In this document: one piece after another, positions 26,510 to 35,372 of the stretch | Numbering within the stretch: position 1 is the first letter of the stretch | Layout: the number at the start of each line of letters is the position of its first letter | DNA from: an uncultured Acidobacteriota bacterium | Lineage (GTDB): Bacteria > Acidobacteriota > UBA6911 > CAINFC01 | Direction: 5' to 3' | DNA length: 39,468 bases | Assembly: GCA_903847975.1 (NCBI GenBank) | Contig: CAINFC010000063.1 | Location: forward strand, 1-39,468 | Program-made: the position numbers and the translations under genes | The notes under the pieces: generated by a model | Database searches by the model: none | What the model was told of the DNA's origin: nothing | The model's input: only the letters and a program-made list of their open reading frames with translations

Positions 26510-27691
26510 TTACTCCTGTGTCATGGTTTGAAGCGTACCGTGAACCAGTCTGCCGTGAGAAGCCAGGACCAACCGGGATCCGTCGATATTCTGCCTGGTG
26601 CTCGTGGCATCGTTGGCCGGGCCCGGGATCAAAATCCGGCGGGCCCCGAACGATATGCGGGAAACGGAGGATTCCCTGCAGACAATATCCCCGGCACCCT
26701 CCCTGCTTGTGTAAATGACCATCACCGATCCGGCGGTTTCATCCAGCAGAACAATAGCGCGGGTTCCGGCCTGATCCACCTCATAGAGAGGGTCCCACGT
26801 TCCGGAAGGCCTGCGGATCAGCAGGGCAATTTTCGGGTAACCTGGCGTATCGTAGCTGGTCTTTACGGCCGCATAAAGGGTTCCGTCCGAGCCAACCGCC
26901 GCATGCATATGATCATCGGCCATTCCTTTCCCGGCGCGCAGAGCCGATTGCGATGCGGGAATTTCGTCCGGCGACCAGCTGGTTGGAGATGCATCATCCC
27001 GATGAACCCGGAAGCCGAATTTTCCGGCATACTGATTGGACCAGAAAACTCCCACCTTCCGATCCTGCAGGGCGACGACCATGGAAATGTCGTCCGGATG
27101 GATCCCATCCGCCAGAAGAATCGGCCCCTGCCAGGTTTCATAGGGAGCATCGCTGTAGCGGGCATGAACCTGCTCGACCGCATCGGAAGCCATCCACATG
27201 CGCCCCCGGGAATCAAGGTCGATGGTGGCCGTCTCGATCCCCGCATCCAGTTCCTGGATCACATTTCGCGGACGATTGGCCCAGGGACGGTAGCTCTTTC
27301 CATCCGGGTCGTACTGGGCCGATACCAGTTCCGAACGGCTTCCCTCCAGCAGAAGGATATGCACCAGTCCCCCCGCAGGGAGGACATCGGCGTGGCTTCG
27401 GGTGGACGGGGAGATTTTATAAACGCTATGCCATCGTGTCCCGTCCAGCCTCCGGATCCAGGTTCCCGAGGAATCCGGCAAGACACACCACCATTTCCCG
27501 GCATGATTCCAGACCTTGGATTGAGGCTTCTCGCCCGTACCCGCGGTTGTGGAAATGACCTGCAGGCGGATCCCGACGGGTGGGATGGTCGCATCGGGAT
27601 GGATGGCACCCGGCATCAGGATGCCGGCACAAACGGCCAGACAGAAAAGCAGGAACTTACGTTCCGTCGTTTTGAAAAACGGTGGCCTCAC
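26510..27691 (-). CDS. Secreted BNR/sialidase-like beta-propeller protein
   Basis: 393 aa starting with GTG at 27691; an in-frame TAA lies just upstream, so the start cannot be much earlier. A signal peptide spans ~10-33. The rest is a series of propeller-like blades: KVWNHAGKWWCVLPDSSGTW, IETATIDLDSRGRMWMASDA, GKGMADDHMHAAVGSDGTLY and GYPKIALLIRRPSGTWDPLY. I recognise this pattern from sialidase-fold repeat proteins that occur alone or in large surface proteins and have no assigned activity. I do not see the Asp-box sialidase motif set needed to claim neuraminidase. It is coupled to the sulfatase that follows. Confidence 0.75.
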   Translation of the reverse strand: MRPPFFKTTERKFLLFCLAVCAGILMPGAIHPDATIPPVGIRLQVISTTAGTGEKPQSKVWNHAGKWWCVLPDSSGTWIRRLDGTRWHSVYKISPSTRSHADVLPAGGLVHILLLEGSRSELVSAQYDPDGKSYRPWANRPRNVIQELDAGIETATIDLDSRGRMWMASDAVEQVHARYSDAPYETWQGPILLADGIHPDDISMVVALQDRKVGVFWSNQYAGKFGFRVHRDDASPTSWSPDEIPASQSALRAGKGMADDHMHAAVGSDGTLYAAVKTSYDTPGYPKIALLIRRPSGTWDPLYEVDQAGTRAIVLLDETAGSVMVIYTSREGAGDIVCRESSVSRISFGARRILIPGPANDATSTRQNIDGSRLVLASHGRLVHGTLQTMTQE

Positions 27692-28130
27692 GTCGACGTG
27701 TTACAGCTCCTTTTCAGGCATGGCAACAATTATTCCAGTTGATTCCGTATTGTATCACGGTGATTATCACAGGCCATCTTATTTCCGGAAAAAGCCAAGG
27801 GCCACTGGCCCGGCACACGATAGCCCGCAGGTGGAACGAAAAGTCCGTCTCCCCATCGCCATACCCGGTCCCGTCTTCCTGTGAAAACAAAGGGCTCACA
27901 GGAAGAAAGGAAGAGCGGGAAGAAAAGCGGAAGGGTCTATAACCAGGAGACGGTGATTTCTTACAAATTTGTTATCGATGATGGCCCGGCAAAAATCCGA
28001 GAAACACCCGAAAACAAACTTACAAACCAAAGCCGTTTTGAGTTCAGCCTTCAGGCTGCGCGCTGCAAGCAGAATTCCGCTTGTGCCGCGCAAGCGGTAG
28101 CTTGTACTCGGAACAAAGAAGATTTTTTTC

Positions 28131-28306
28131 GTCCGGTTCTGCCGTCCCGATAGGGACCTACCCCGTGCTGAAGCCAACCCGGCACTGAATTGCCGGGCCA
28201 CAACGAAGGGCCTTCCAAGGCCATGACGGAGCACAACGGTTACCTATCCGCTAATTCGCCCTGCGCAGTAAACACGCAGTACCCGCAAGGGACGGCAGAA
28301 CCGGAC
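28131..28306. repeat. 176-bp element with perfect 18-bp terminal inverted repeats
   Basis: GTCCGGTTCTGCCGTCCC at 28131-28148 is exactly inverted at 28289-28306. The left 70 bp match 10671-10742 with a few changes and one indel, including the CCCGGCACTGAATTGCCGGG hairpin (28178-28197). The right end touches the stop codon of the histidine kinase at 28307, so transcripts of the large leftward operon would run straight into this inverted repeat and it could act as a transcript-end structure. The rest of 27692-28130 holds only short imperfect hairpins (for example 28045-28058) and no gene I can support. Confidence 0.8.
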
Positions 28307-30766
28307 TCAACGACGACTGTCTGCCGGGCTATTTTCCATAATCTCCCGGATTTTTCCGGCCATCTCCCTCAGGGTATACGGCTTTTGGATAAAGTGAATG
28401 CCCGGCTCCAGGACGCCGTGATGGGCGATGACATCCGCCGTATATCCCGACATGAACAGGCATCTCAGCTGCGGGAAGATCTCCAGCAGCCGAAAGGACA
28501 AATCCCGGCCGTTCATTTCCGGCATCACGACATCGGTGATGGCCAGGTGAATCGGCCCGGCGTGCTCCCGGGCCAGGCGGATCGCCTCCCCTGGAGACAG
28601 GGCCGCAAGCACCGCGTACCCCAGGTGTTCGAGCATTTGGGCGGTCAGCTGCAGCATGGCCGGCTCGTCTTCGACCAGCAGGATCGTCTCGTGCCCCATG
28701 GGAAGAGAATCCTGCTCGCTGTCATGATGCTCCTCCAACCCGGAGGTCAGATAACGTGGAAAGTAGACTTTAATGGAGGTCCCTTCCCCAATCTCGCTAT
28801 TTACTTTGATGGTCCCATAATTCTGCTTCACGATGCCGAAGACCGTGGAAAGGCCCAGGCCGGTTCCTTTTCCCTTTTCCTTGGTGGTGAAAAAGGGTTC
28901 AAATATATTCTCCCGGGTTACCCGATCCATGCCGCATCCGTTATCGGTTACCGAAAGCATCACATATTCGCCGGGCGCATATCCGAAAGGATCCGCAAAT
29001 CCGCCGGCTTCCAGCTCCACGTTGGCCGTTTCGATGATCACTTTCCCGATGCCCTGAATCGCATCCCGGGAATTGATGCACAGATTCGCCAGGATCTGGT
29101 TCAGCTGCGAGGGATCCATGCGAACCGACCACAGGCTTTTTCCCGGCTGCCAGATGAGGTCGATGTCCTCGCCGATCAGGCGCCGCAGCATTTTCAGCAG
29201 ACCTTCCATGGCCGCGTTGATATCGACCACTTTGGGTTCGATCGCCTGGCGGCGGGCAAACGCCAAGAGCTCACGGGTCAGATCGGCGGAGCGATGGCCG
29301 GAGGTGATTATTTCCTGGAGTGCGGTATAGATGGGATGTGAGGAATCGAGGGACATGCTGGCCAATTCCGCCTGCATCAGGATCACGCCCAGCATATTGT
29401 TAAAGTCGTGGGCTACTCCTCCGGCCAGACGCCCCACCGCTTCCATCTTCTGAGCCTGCAGCAGCTGGGCCTCGAGCTTTTGACGCTGAACCTCGGCCTC
29501 TTTGCGCTCGGTTATGTCCCGGCAAAGAATCACGATGGCGCCCACATCCCGATTATGCAGAAGGTTCTGTGCCGATCCCTCGACCCAGCGCATCACTCCG
29601 TCCCTACGTCTTATCCGGTATTCCGCACTTTGTGTGATTCCCGGATGCCCTACGACCTGCTGCCAGACTTCCGATAACCGCGCCCGGTCTTCGTCCTGCA
29701 CGATTTCGAATCCGCTCCGACCGATTCTCTCCGCCGCATGAAATCCGTTGATGCGGCTCATGGACGGGCTCTCGTAGAGAACCCTGCCCTCCGCATCGGT
29801 AAAAATGAAACCGTCGATACTGTTCTCGACCACGGCTCGAAATTTGGCTTCGCTGGTTCGCAAGTCCTCGACCGCTTTCTTACGCTCGGTAATATCGCGC
29901 ATGAAAGCGAAAACCAAACCGCCGTTTTCCGCCACGTACTGCAAGCTGACTTCCACGTCATAGGAGGAGCCGTCCTTTCGCCGATACCTGCTTTCGAACC
30001 GATCCGCGCCGGTTTGGCTGAGGTCCGCAAGGCGCCGGGCTGTTTCACCGGGGGACTCCGCCACTTCCAGGTCGGAAATGCTCATCTGCAGCAGGGACCC
30101 CAGGCGGTAGCCGCTCATCCGGCACAGAGCCTCATTGGCTTCCAGTAACCTGCCCTGCATGTCCAGGCAGCAGAATCCGTCGAGTGCGACCCGGGAAATG
30201 GTATCCGCCCGTTTTTCGAAAAGGGCGATCTTCCGACGGCTCTCGATCTCCCTCATTTTTTTCAGGCCGCTCTCGCACAGAATGGTAATCAGTCCTTTGA
30301 TGAAAAACAGGTAGTGGTTGAGCTGATCCTGGGTCCAGACCGGGACCTTCTTCACGGCAGAAAGATAGTCTTCTTCGTCAAATCCGAACTTCCGGGCCTG
30401 GGACCGGAAAAACTCCATATCGGGTTCTTCCAGGAAGAACTGGCCGGTAAAGTAGTTGCCGTAATGGACTGATTCGATGATGATCGGCGTGGCGTTGTCC
30501 ACCAGGCCGTGCGGACATCGATAGGTGACCGCGGGGTTGGCTTCCTCCAGGTGGCTGAGGATATACTGATCGCTCTTGATGCACTCGCGCTCGCAATCCG
30601 GATGTTTGCGGTGAAACCGGGTGCAGATTTCCTGCCAGGCAGTGGCCGTGAGCACGTTGCCTTCATTGTCGATCAGGGAGGCAGGAAAGGAATAGATCTC
30701 ATTGAGCCGGTCCTGCAGGATCTGCAGCTGCGGAATGTCGATTAAATCCTGGAGCCGATAGGCCAT
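28307..30766 (-). CDS. PocR-PAS-PAS hybrid histidine kinase with receiver
   Basis: 819 aa, soluble. Domains: PocR ligand-sensor (~1-165) with [10 protein letters not shown] and YRCPHGLVD cysteine motifs; PAS1 (~185-300); PAS2 (~305-425); HisKA with phospho-acceptor His453 in [11 protein letters not shown]; HATPase with N-box Asn565, [24 protein letters not shown]; and a receiver (~693-810) with phospho-Asp745 in ITDVVMP. PocR domains are thought to bind small organic ligands; here the ligand is unknown. AAGGAG lies five bases before the ATG at 30766, which fits better than the GTG at 30769. It is the last gene of the operon that begins with the hydrogenase genes, 18 bp after the HAMP protein. 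No separate DNA-binding regulator is adjacent. Confidence 0.93.
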   Translation of the reverse strand: MAYRLQDLIDIPQLQILQDRLNEIYSFPASLIDNEGNVLTATAWQEICTRFHRKHPDCERECIKSDQYILSHLEEANPAVTYRCPHGLVDNATPIIIESVHYGNYFTGQFFLEEPDMEFFRSQARKFGFDEEDYLSAVKKVPVWTQDQLNHYLFFIKGLITILCESGLKKMREIESRRKIALFEKRADTISRVALDGFCCLDMQGRLLEANEALCRMSGYRLGSLLQMSISDLEVAESPGETARRLADLSQTGADRFESRYRRKDGSSYDVEVSLQYVAENGGLVFAFMRDITERKKAVEDLRTSEAKFRAVVENSIDGFIFTDAEGRVLYESPSMSRINGFHAAERIGRSGFEIVQDEDRARLSEVWQQVVGHPGITQSAEYRIRRRDGVMRWVEGSAQNLLHNRDVGAIVILCRDITERKEAEVQRQKLEAQLLQAQKMEAVGRLAGGVAHDFNNMLGVILMQAELASMSLDSSHPIYTALQEIITSGHRSADLTRELLAFARRQAIEPKVVDINAAMEGLLKMLRRLIGEDIDLIWQPGKSLWSVRMDPSQLNQILANLCINSRDAIQGIGKVIIETANVELEAGGFADPFGYAPGEYVMLSVTDNGCGMDRVTRENIFEPFFTTKEKGKGTGLGLSTVFGIVKQNYGTIKVNSEIGEGTSIKVYFPRYLTSGLEEHHDSEQDSLPMGHETILLVEDEPAMLQLTAQMLEHLGYAVLAALSPGEAIRLAREHAGPIHLAITDVVMPEMNGRDLSFRLLEIFPQLRCLFMSGYTADVIAHHGVLEPGIHFIQKPYTLREMAGKIREIMENSPADSRR

Positions 30767-30784
30767 CACCGCTCCTTTTCCGAA

Positions 30785-31351
30785 TCAGCTTAGAGGGAGG
30801 CGGTACCGGGAAAGAAGTTCGTGCATGGATTCCACAACCTTCCGGCTTTCCTGGCCTTCCGCCGTCGAGGAAAGCAGCTGTCTCAGCCTTCCGGTTCCAT
30901 CCGCCAGCCGGCGAAGATCGTCGCCAAGGACCTCGGTCGTTTGCTTGAGCGAAAGGGAAAGAGGGTGCAGCTGATCCTTCTCGCGAATCGAGGTGATGGT
31001 CTGGAAATTGCGCTTCCCCAGCTCGTCGATCCAGATCTGGAACCGGTAGAGCGGACCGGCGATCTTATGGCTGGCAAAAAGCACAAAAATAAAGATCAGG
31101 ATGGACGAAAGGAAAAGGTTCAGCAGCCCGAGAGTGAGCAGAATCGGCAGGATCATCTGCCAGACGGAACGGTAGGTGGCATGGGCGGAGGCCAGGTTGG
31201 TTTTCAGCTCATCCCCGAAAAAGAGGTAGGTGAAACAGGTGAAAAGGACCAGCATAAACAGGTTGATGGCCATGAACAGCGCAATCTGCCGAAACTGAAA
31301 TGTCTTGTCGATCAATACCCGCGTTCTTCTTTTATGATTGTCTTGTTCCAT
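30785..31351 (-). CDS. Two-TM HAMP-like membrane protein
   Basis: 188 aa. Two membrane helices (~22-45 and ~66-93) enclose a short periplasmic loop of about 20 residues; the second is followed by a HAMP-like segment (SHKIAGPLYRFQIWIDELGK) and a helical cytoplasmic tail ending at LLSRYRLPL. The SHKIAGP signature is one I associate with short signalling proteins of Geobacter-type bacteria. There is no kinase or methyl-accepting domain, so it must pass its signal to another protein; the histidine kinase 18 bp downstream is the obvious candidate. It lies 12 bp after the tetraheme cytochrome gene, so its loop could sense cytochrome state; that is inference. Confidence 0.75.
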   Translation of the reverse strand: MEQDNHKRRTRVLIDKTFQFRQIALFMAINLFMLVLFTCFTYLFFGDELKTNLASAHATYRSVWQMILPILLTLGLLNLFLSSILIFIFVLFASHKIAGPLYRFQIWIDELGKRNFQTITSIREKDQLHPLSLSLKQTTEVLGDDLRRLADGTGRLRQLLSSTAEGQESRKVVESMHELLSRYRLPLS

Positions 31352-31363
31352 CTTTTGTCCCTC

Positions 31364-31825
31364 TCAATGGCAGGACCGGCAGAGCTGGCCGGAATTGTTT
31401 TTCTGAACCAGAAAATAGGTGTTATGGCGTGCGGAGCGCCGGAACATGCCGGAAAAAAGGCTGGTGCTTTTCCAGGGCTCGGAGTCGAACCTCGGTCGGG
31501 TCAGGTCGTGGCAGGTGATGCAGGCGGTCTGCCCCTTGCTGTTGAGCCGCAGGACGGCGGGCAGCCGGGCATCGATCAGCGAACCGACGGAGTGATGTCC
31601 TTCCACCACATTCTTATGGCACTTAAGACAGAAAAAGCTGCAGGCCCGGGCCAGGAAGTCCTTCGAGGGATCGGGCCCCGGAGAAGGATGGCAACCCCCG
31701 CATTCCGCAGCCGGCTTGGAAAGGAAGGGCATAACCGCCATGGCCTCCCGGTCCGGCAGCTGGCTGAACAGAATTCCGGTGGCACTGATAAGCAGCAACA
31801 AGGAACCATGGATCGTCCATTTCAT
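31364..31825 (-). CDS. Small tetraheme cytochrome c
   Basis: 153 aa with an uncleaved-anchor or signal-type N-terminal hydrophobic stretch (residues ~7-22). Four heme motifs: CGGCH (42-46), CLKCH (66-70), CITCH (102-106) and CRSCH (149-153); additional His residues (for example HH at 77-78 and His134) can serve as distal ligands. The final heme motif is the very end of the protein, so the C-terminal residue is the heme-ligating His. It sits 12 bp after the outer-membrane barrel gene, suggesting a barrel-cytochrome pair for electron transfer at the outer membrane, or a periplasmic carrier serving the membrane sensor just downstream. Confidence 0.9.
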   Translation of the reverse strand: MKWTIHGSLLLLISATGILFSQLPDREAMAVMPFLSKPAAECGGCHPSPGPDPSKDFLARACSFFCLKCHKNVVEGHHSVGSLIDARLPAVLRLNSKGQTACITCHDLTRPRFDSEPWKSTSLFSGMFRRSARHNTYFLVQKNNSGQLCRSCH

Positions 31826-31837
31826 CGGAGTGCCTTC

Positions 31838-33157
31838 TTAAAAAACGAATACGACCTGACCGAAAATGGAATGCTTTCCGATCTCCATCTCCTGGCGGAG
31901 ATCCGCATCCCCTCCCAGGGCCTGCTGGTATTCCAGCTTGAACTGAAAAGCTTCCTTCCAGCTCCAGTGCAGCCCGGCAACCAGGCGGTTGATCCGCTGC
32001 CACTGCCATGAGTCTGCGTCGCTCCCGGTCATCATGGCGTCGGCCGGTGATTCCGGTGCCATCGGGGTTCGGCGCTGAAACCGGTCGAATCGGCAAAAGG
32101 AGCTCAGCGGCGACTTCACGGGCAGCGGCAGCCGGTAAATCCAGGTGACATGAAATCCGTTGAGGCGCAGCAAATGCTCTTCCCAGTCGATCCCCTGGTT
32201 GTCTCTCTGCATGAACTCGCCGACCAGATGCGAGCCGCCCGATTGCACATCAAAATCGAAGGCCCAGGCCCGCTCCTGGAAACCGTTCTGCCCGTTAATG
32301 TCGTACAGGTAGGAAAAGCCGACTTCCAGGGGATGCGATTCCATCCGCCGGCTCAGAGAAAAAGGATTGGTGAACGGAGTGAACCCGATCCGGCCTCCAT
32401 AGGAACTCCCGGCGCCCACGCCCTGCAGAATCATGAAAACATAATTGTAGGAAGGGGCGGCGCCGAAGGCGCGCAGGCCCCACTCATTGTAGCCGCCGTT
32501 CATCACCAGATCGGTGGTCCAGGGCGGGGAAACTGTGATGCGGTCCTTGTTGGCAAAATAAAGCCAGTCGTTTCCGAAAGGAACGTCGAAGCGGCCCAGC
32601 TGCAGGTGGAATCCCTTCTCCACGAAAATTTTTCCGCGCGGCGCCACCGACTTTCCGCCCAGGTAATAATCCACAAAGCCGACGGTCAGCTCCGGCGCAG
32701 AATCGTTTTCGAACACCACCGCCGCCGAGGCGCTCAAATTGGGAGCGAAGTCCCGGTCCAGGTCCACCTCCAGGTTGCCGAAGGTGGCGTAGTGCGGCAG
32801 GTTGGCCGGATTGGAGAACAGGACATCGGCAAAGCCGTAATAGCGGATCCCGGTTTTTTTCTCCACCCAGTTTTGACTGGCGACGATCCTGCCCTGAAGC
32901 TTTTCGATCACCCCGGGAGCAGGCTCTGCGGCAGGGGCCGTTGCCGGCTCCTGCGATCCGGGTGCAGCGGGCTCGTCCGGCCGGGCGGCCGTGGGCGAAC
33001 CTTTGCTTTCGCCCGGTGGTTTCTCCTGTGCCTCCTGTTCGGCGGCCCGACCATACATTCCCAGGGAAAAGGCTAACCATAAGAAGCAGGCAACCGCAAA
33101 AATACATCCCTTGCCCGCTTTGGATACCCATTCGCGCCAGGTAAAAAAGGAATCCAC
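31838..33157 (-). CDS. Outer-membrane beta-barrel (porin-like) protein
   Basis: 439 aa starting at GTG 33157, with GGAGGAG five bases upstream. An N-terminal hydrophobic segment (~15-38) is a signal peptide or anchor; residues ~40-80 are an Ala/Pro/Glu-rich linker, followed by a short helical piece and then repeated amphipathic strands with aromatic girdles (GIRYYGFADVLFSN, LEVDLDRDF, FHLQLGRFDVPFGNDWLYFA), ending in FGQVVFVF, a typical barrel C-terminus with terminal Phe. No heme motif. It looks like a substrate-unspecific or electron-conduit porin. A 95-bp gap separates it from the chemoreceptor upstream, the largest gap in the operon, and I see no terminator in it. Confidence 0.8.
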   Translation of the reverse strand: MDSFFTWREWVSKAGKGCIFAVACFLWLAFSLGMYGRAAEQEAQEKPPGESKGSPTAARPDEPAAPGSQEPATAPAAEPAPGVIEKLQGRIVASQNWVEKKTGIRYYGFADVLFSNPANLPHYATFGNLEVDLDRDFAPNLSASAAVVFENDSAPELTVGFVDYYLGGKSVAPRGKIFVEKGFHLQLGRFDVPFGNDWLYFANKDRITVSPPWTTDLVMNGGYNEWGLRAFGAAPSYNYVFMILQGVGAGSSYGGRIGFTPFTNPFSLSRRMESHPLEVGFSYLYDINGQNGFQERAWAFDFDVQSGGSHLVGEFMQRDNQGIDWEEHLLRLNGFHVTWIYRLPLPVKSPLSSFCRFDRFQRRTPMAPESPADAMMTGSDADSWQWQRINRLVAGLHWSWKEAFQFKLEYQQALGGDADLRQEMEIGKHSIFGQVVFVF

Positions 33158-33252
33158 GCCTTCTCCTCCTTCGAATCGACCGAATCGTCCTTCCTTTTCT
33201 TAATGGACCCTGCGGCCCCAGTGCTTTCAGATTTCCCGTCCACCGCATCCTT

Positions 33253-34875
33253 TCAGGCGGTACGAGCCTGCGGTTCGGACGAAGAGGAGGCTCCCAGCTG
33301 AAACCGGTCCACCATCCGGTAAAGCTTTTGCATTTCGGCATCCAGCTCTCCTGCCGCCTGCTGCAATTTCTCGGCACGAACGGTGTTCTGCCGGGTGACA
33401 TCGCGGACCGATTGCACCGAGTGGCTGACCTTCTCCACACCGTGGGACTGCTTCTGACTGGAATCGGCCACCTGGTTCATCAGCGTGGCCACTTCCTGTA
33501 TCTCTTCCGTGATCCGCTCCAGGATCCGTCCGATCTGCTGCGACTGCCGCTCGCCGTTCTGCGCCAGGTCCACGGATCGGCTGGTCATGGCCTGGGTCTT
33601 GTTGGAGGCCTCCTTGGTACGCCGGGAAAGCCCGCGAACTTCTTCGGTAAACTGCTCGAACCCGGCTACCGCCTCCCCGACATGGGCCGCTTCCACGGCG
33701 GCGTTCAGGGATAGAAAATTCGTTTTCATGGCGATCTCGTCGATCTGGCTGCGGATCTTGAGCAGCTGGGCCACATCCAGGCCTTCCTTCTGCTTCTCCC
33801 CGCCGGAGGCGCTCCCTCCGGAAACCGCAATCGTATCGCCGATCTTTTCCGCCGCCTCCTTCATCTGTCGGGAGAGCCGGCGCACCTCCTCGGCCACCAC
33901 GGAAAATCCGCGGGCGGAAGCAGCCACCTTGGATGCCTTGCTGGCCGCGTCTCCGGCAATGCTGTCGGTCTTGACCGAAATGTCGTTGATCTCCCCGAGA
34001 ATGCTGGAGGTTTCCCTGGCCGCCTCCGAAAGGACGCTCATCTCCTCCACCATGGCCACCGCGGCGCGGTTTCCGTCGCGGATGATCCCGTTGGCCTCCT
34101 CGGTAATCTTCCGGGTCTTCCCGGTAATCTGCTCGTTTTCCCGGCAGATGCCGATGATCGTTCCGATTTCCTCTGCGGTCTGGTCCAGGCAGCGGGTCTG
34201 CACCCCGGCCCCTTCACCCAGTTCCTGGGCGCTTTCTCCGATATGCTCGCTGACGGCGGAAACGCTGATCACCGATTCCGCCATCTGGCTGACGGCCGAA
34301 TGGAGTGCCCCGCCTGTGGAATTCAGGGCTTTCTTGATGCGGTTGTGATCGCCCCGATAGCTGCCGGTCATTTTGGCCGTCAGGTCGTACTGCGCCAGGC
34401 TGCCCAGCACCACGCTGGCCGCCTGCACCGGCTCAATAACCGCATCCAGCGTTTCATTCACGCCGCGGATCAAATCCTCCCACTTCCCCTTGTAATCCCA
34501 GCTGTTGCCCCGCGTGTTCAGTTTTCCCTCCTGAACCGCTTTGGTGAGGTACTGGGTTTCCTGATGCATACCGTACATAATGGCCAGCAGGGTATTCAGA
34601 TTCCGCTTGATGCGGTCATACTCCCCTTCATAGTTTTCAATGATAAAGTCGGGCAGCACCCCATGAGCGATCTGGTCAATATAGTCGGCGGTTACCCGCA
34701 GCGGCCGGATCAGCACATCCAGCATCTGGTTGAGAAGCGCCATCAGCTCGGCCTCCGGGCCGGAAAATCTGGCCACCTCGGCCCGCGCGTTCAGGTCGCC
34801 CTTCATCATGGCGTCGATCAGCCGTCGAATCTCCCGGATGCTGTCATCCGACTGCCGTATTTCCTGCATATCCAT
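33253..34875 (-). CDS. Soluble poly-HAMP chemoreceptor (methyl-accepting protein) with two hairpin tips
   Basis: 540 aa, without any membrane segment. Residues ~14-195 look like a chain of about four HAMP-type units. The signalling part contains two copies of the coiled-coil hairpin tip: copy 1 at ~292-338 (EINDISVKTDSIAGD...ARGFSVVAEEVRRL) and copy 2 at ~377-423 (QIDEIAMKTNFLSLNAAVEA...FEQFTEEVRGL), separated by a Gly/Ser-rich, Lys/Glu-rich stretch (352-366). Copy 1 has lost the NAAxEAA core but kept the return arm; copy 2 keeps the core but has a diverged return arm. AAGGAG, inside the protease gene end, precedes ATG 34875, so it is translationally coupled to hydrogenase maturation. Position suggests cytoplasmic sensing of hydrogenase state. 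No CheA, CheW or CheR gene is in the window. Confidence 0.9.
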   Translation of the reverse strand: MDMQEIRQSDDSIREIRRLIDAMMKGDLNARAEVARFSGPEAELMALLNQMLDVLIRPLRVTADYIDQIAHGVLPDFIIENYEGEYDRIKRNLNTLLAIMYGMHQETQYLTKAVQEGKLNTRGNSWDYKGKWEDLIRGVNETLDAVIEPVQAASVVLGSLAQYDLTAKMTGSYRGDHNRIKKALNSTGGALHSAVSQMAESVISVSAVSEHIGESAQELGEGAGVQTRCLDQTAEEIGTIIGICRENEQITGKTRKITEEANGIIRDGNRAAVAMVEEMSVLSEAARETSSILGEINDISVKTDSIAGDAASKASKVAASARGFSVVAEEVRRLSRQMKEAAEKIGDTIAVSGGSASGGEKQKEGLDVAQLLKIRSQIDEIAMKTNFLSLNAAVEAAHVGEAVAGFEQFTEEVRGLSRRTKEASNKTQAMTSRSVDLAQNGERQSQQIGRILERITEEIQEVATLMNQVADSSQKQSHGVEKVSHSVQSVRDVTRQNTVRAEKLQQAAGELDAEMQKLYRMVDRFQLGASSSSEPQARTA

Positions 34876-34876
34876 T

Positions 34877-35350
34877 TTACTGCTCCTTGCAACTGATTCG
34901 GTACCTGCCGACTTGCCTTTTCACTTCTGCGACCGCTTCGGGGATGGCTGCCGCAACTTCCCCGGATAACGGCGCGCCCAGTTCCGAGAAGTTCCGGCCT
35001 TCCACTCCCACCAGCACTACTTCCCTTGGCATTCTTTCATTATATAAAATCCGGCCCAGTTCGATCACTTCCCGCACCCCCAGGCCGTGCGGCGTAACCG
35101 CCGCTCCCCCCGGCCGGGGCAGCCGGTCCCAGTCCAGTACGTGAATGGTCCCCGGCGGTTGCCCCAGCTGGACGGCATCGACGATGACCAGCAGGTCGTC
35201 GGCCTCCAGCAGATCCAGCAGTTGAATCCCGCTGGTTCCCAGCAGGAAAACCTTTTCCCGGTGGCCCAAGCCTTCCTTCATCAGCGCTTCGAATACCGCG
35301 CCGCCCGCCGCATCGTCACCAGCCAGCGAATTCCCGATGCATACGATCAT
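34877..35350 (-). CDS. [NiFe]-hydrogenase maturation endopeptidase (HyaD/HybD-like)
   Basis: 157 aa, typical length. It removes the C-terminal peptide of the hydrogenase large subunit after nickel insertion. Visible family marks: GNSLAGDDAAG at the N-terminus (metal-ligand acidic residue in GDD), IVDAVQLGQPPG in the middle (second acidic ligand), TPHGLGVREVIELG (the metal-binding His and LxxxL region), and VGVEGRNFS near the end. Its expected target is the large subunit encoded 736 bp upstream in the same operon. The stop codon is one base before the chemoreceptor start. The ribosome site of this gene is weak, but it lies only 22 bp after the previous stop. Confidence 0.92.
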   Translation of the reverse strand: MIVCIGNSLAGDDAAGGAVFEALMKEGLGHREKVFLLGTSGIQLLDLLEADDLLVIVDAVQLGQPPGTIHVLDWDRLPRPGGAAVTPHGLGVREVIELGRILYNERMPREVVLVGVEGRNFSELGAPLSGEVAAAIPEAVAEVKRQVGRYRISCKEQ

Positions 35351-35372
35351 GGCTGTTCTATTCCGGACCGCA

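Noticed and set aside
26510-27691. Neuraminidase annotation for the propeller protein
   Set aside because: I do not find the Asp-box series and catalytic Arg/Tyr pattern needed to claim sialidase activity.
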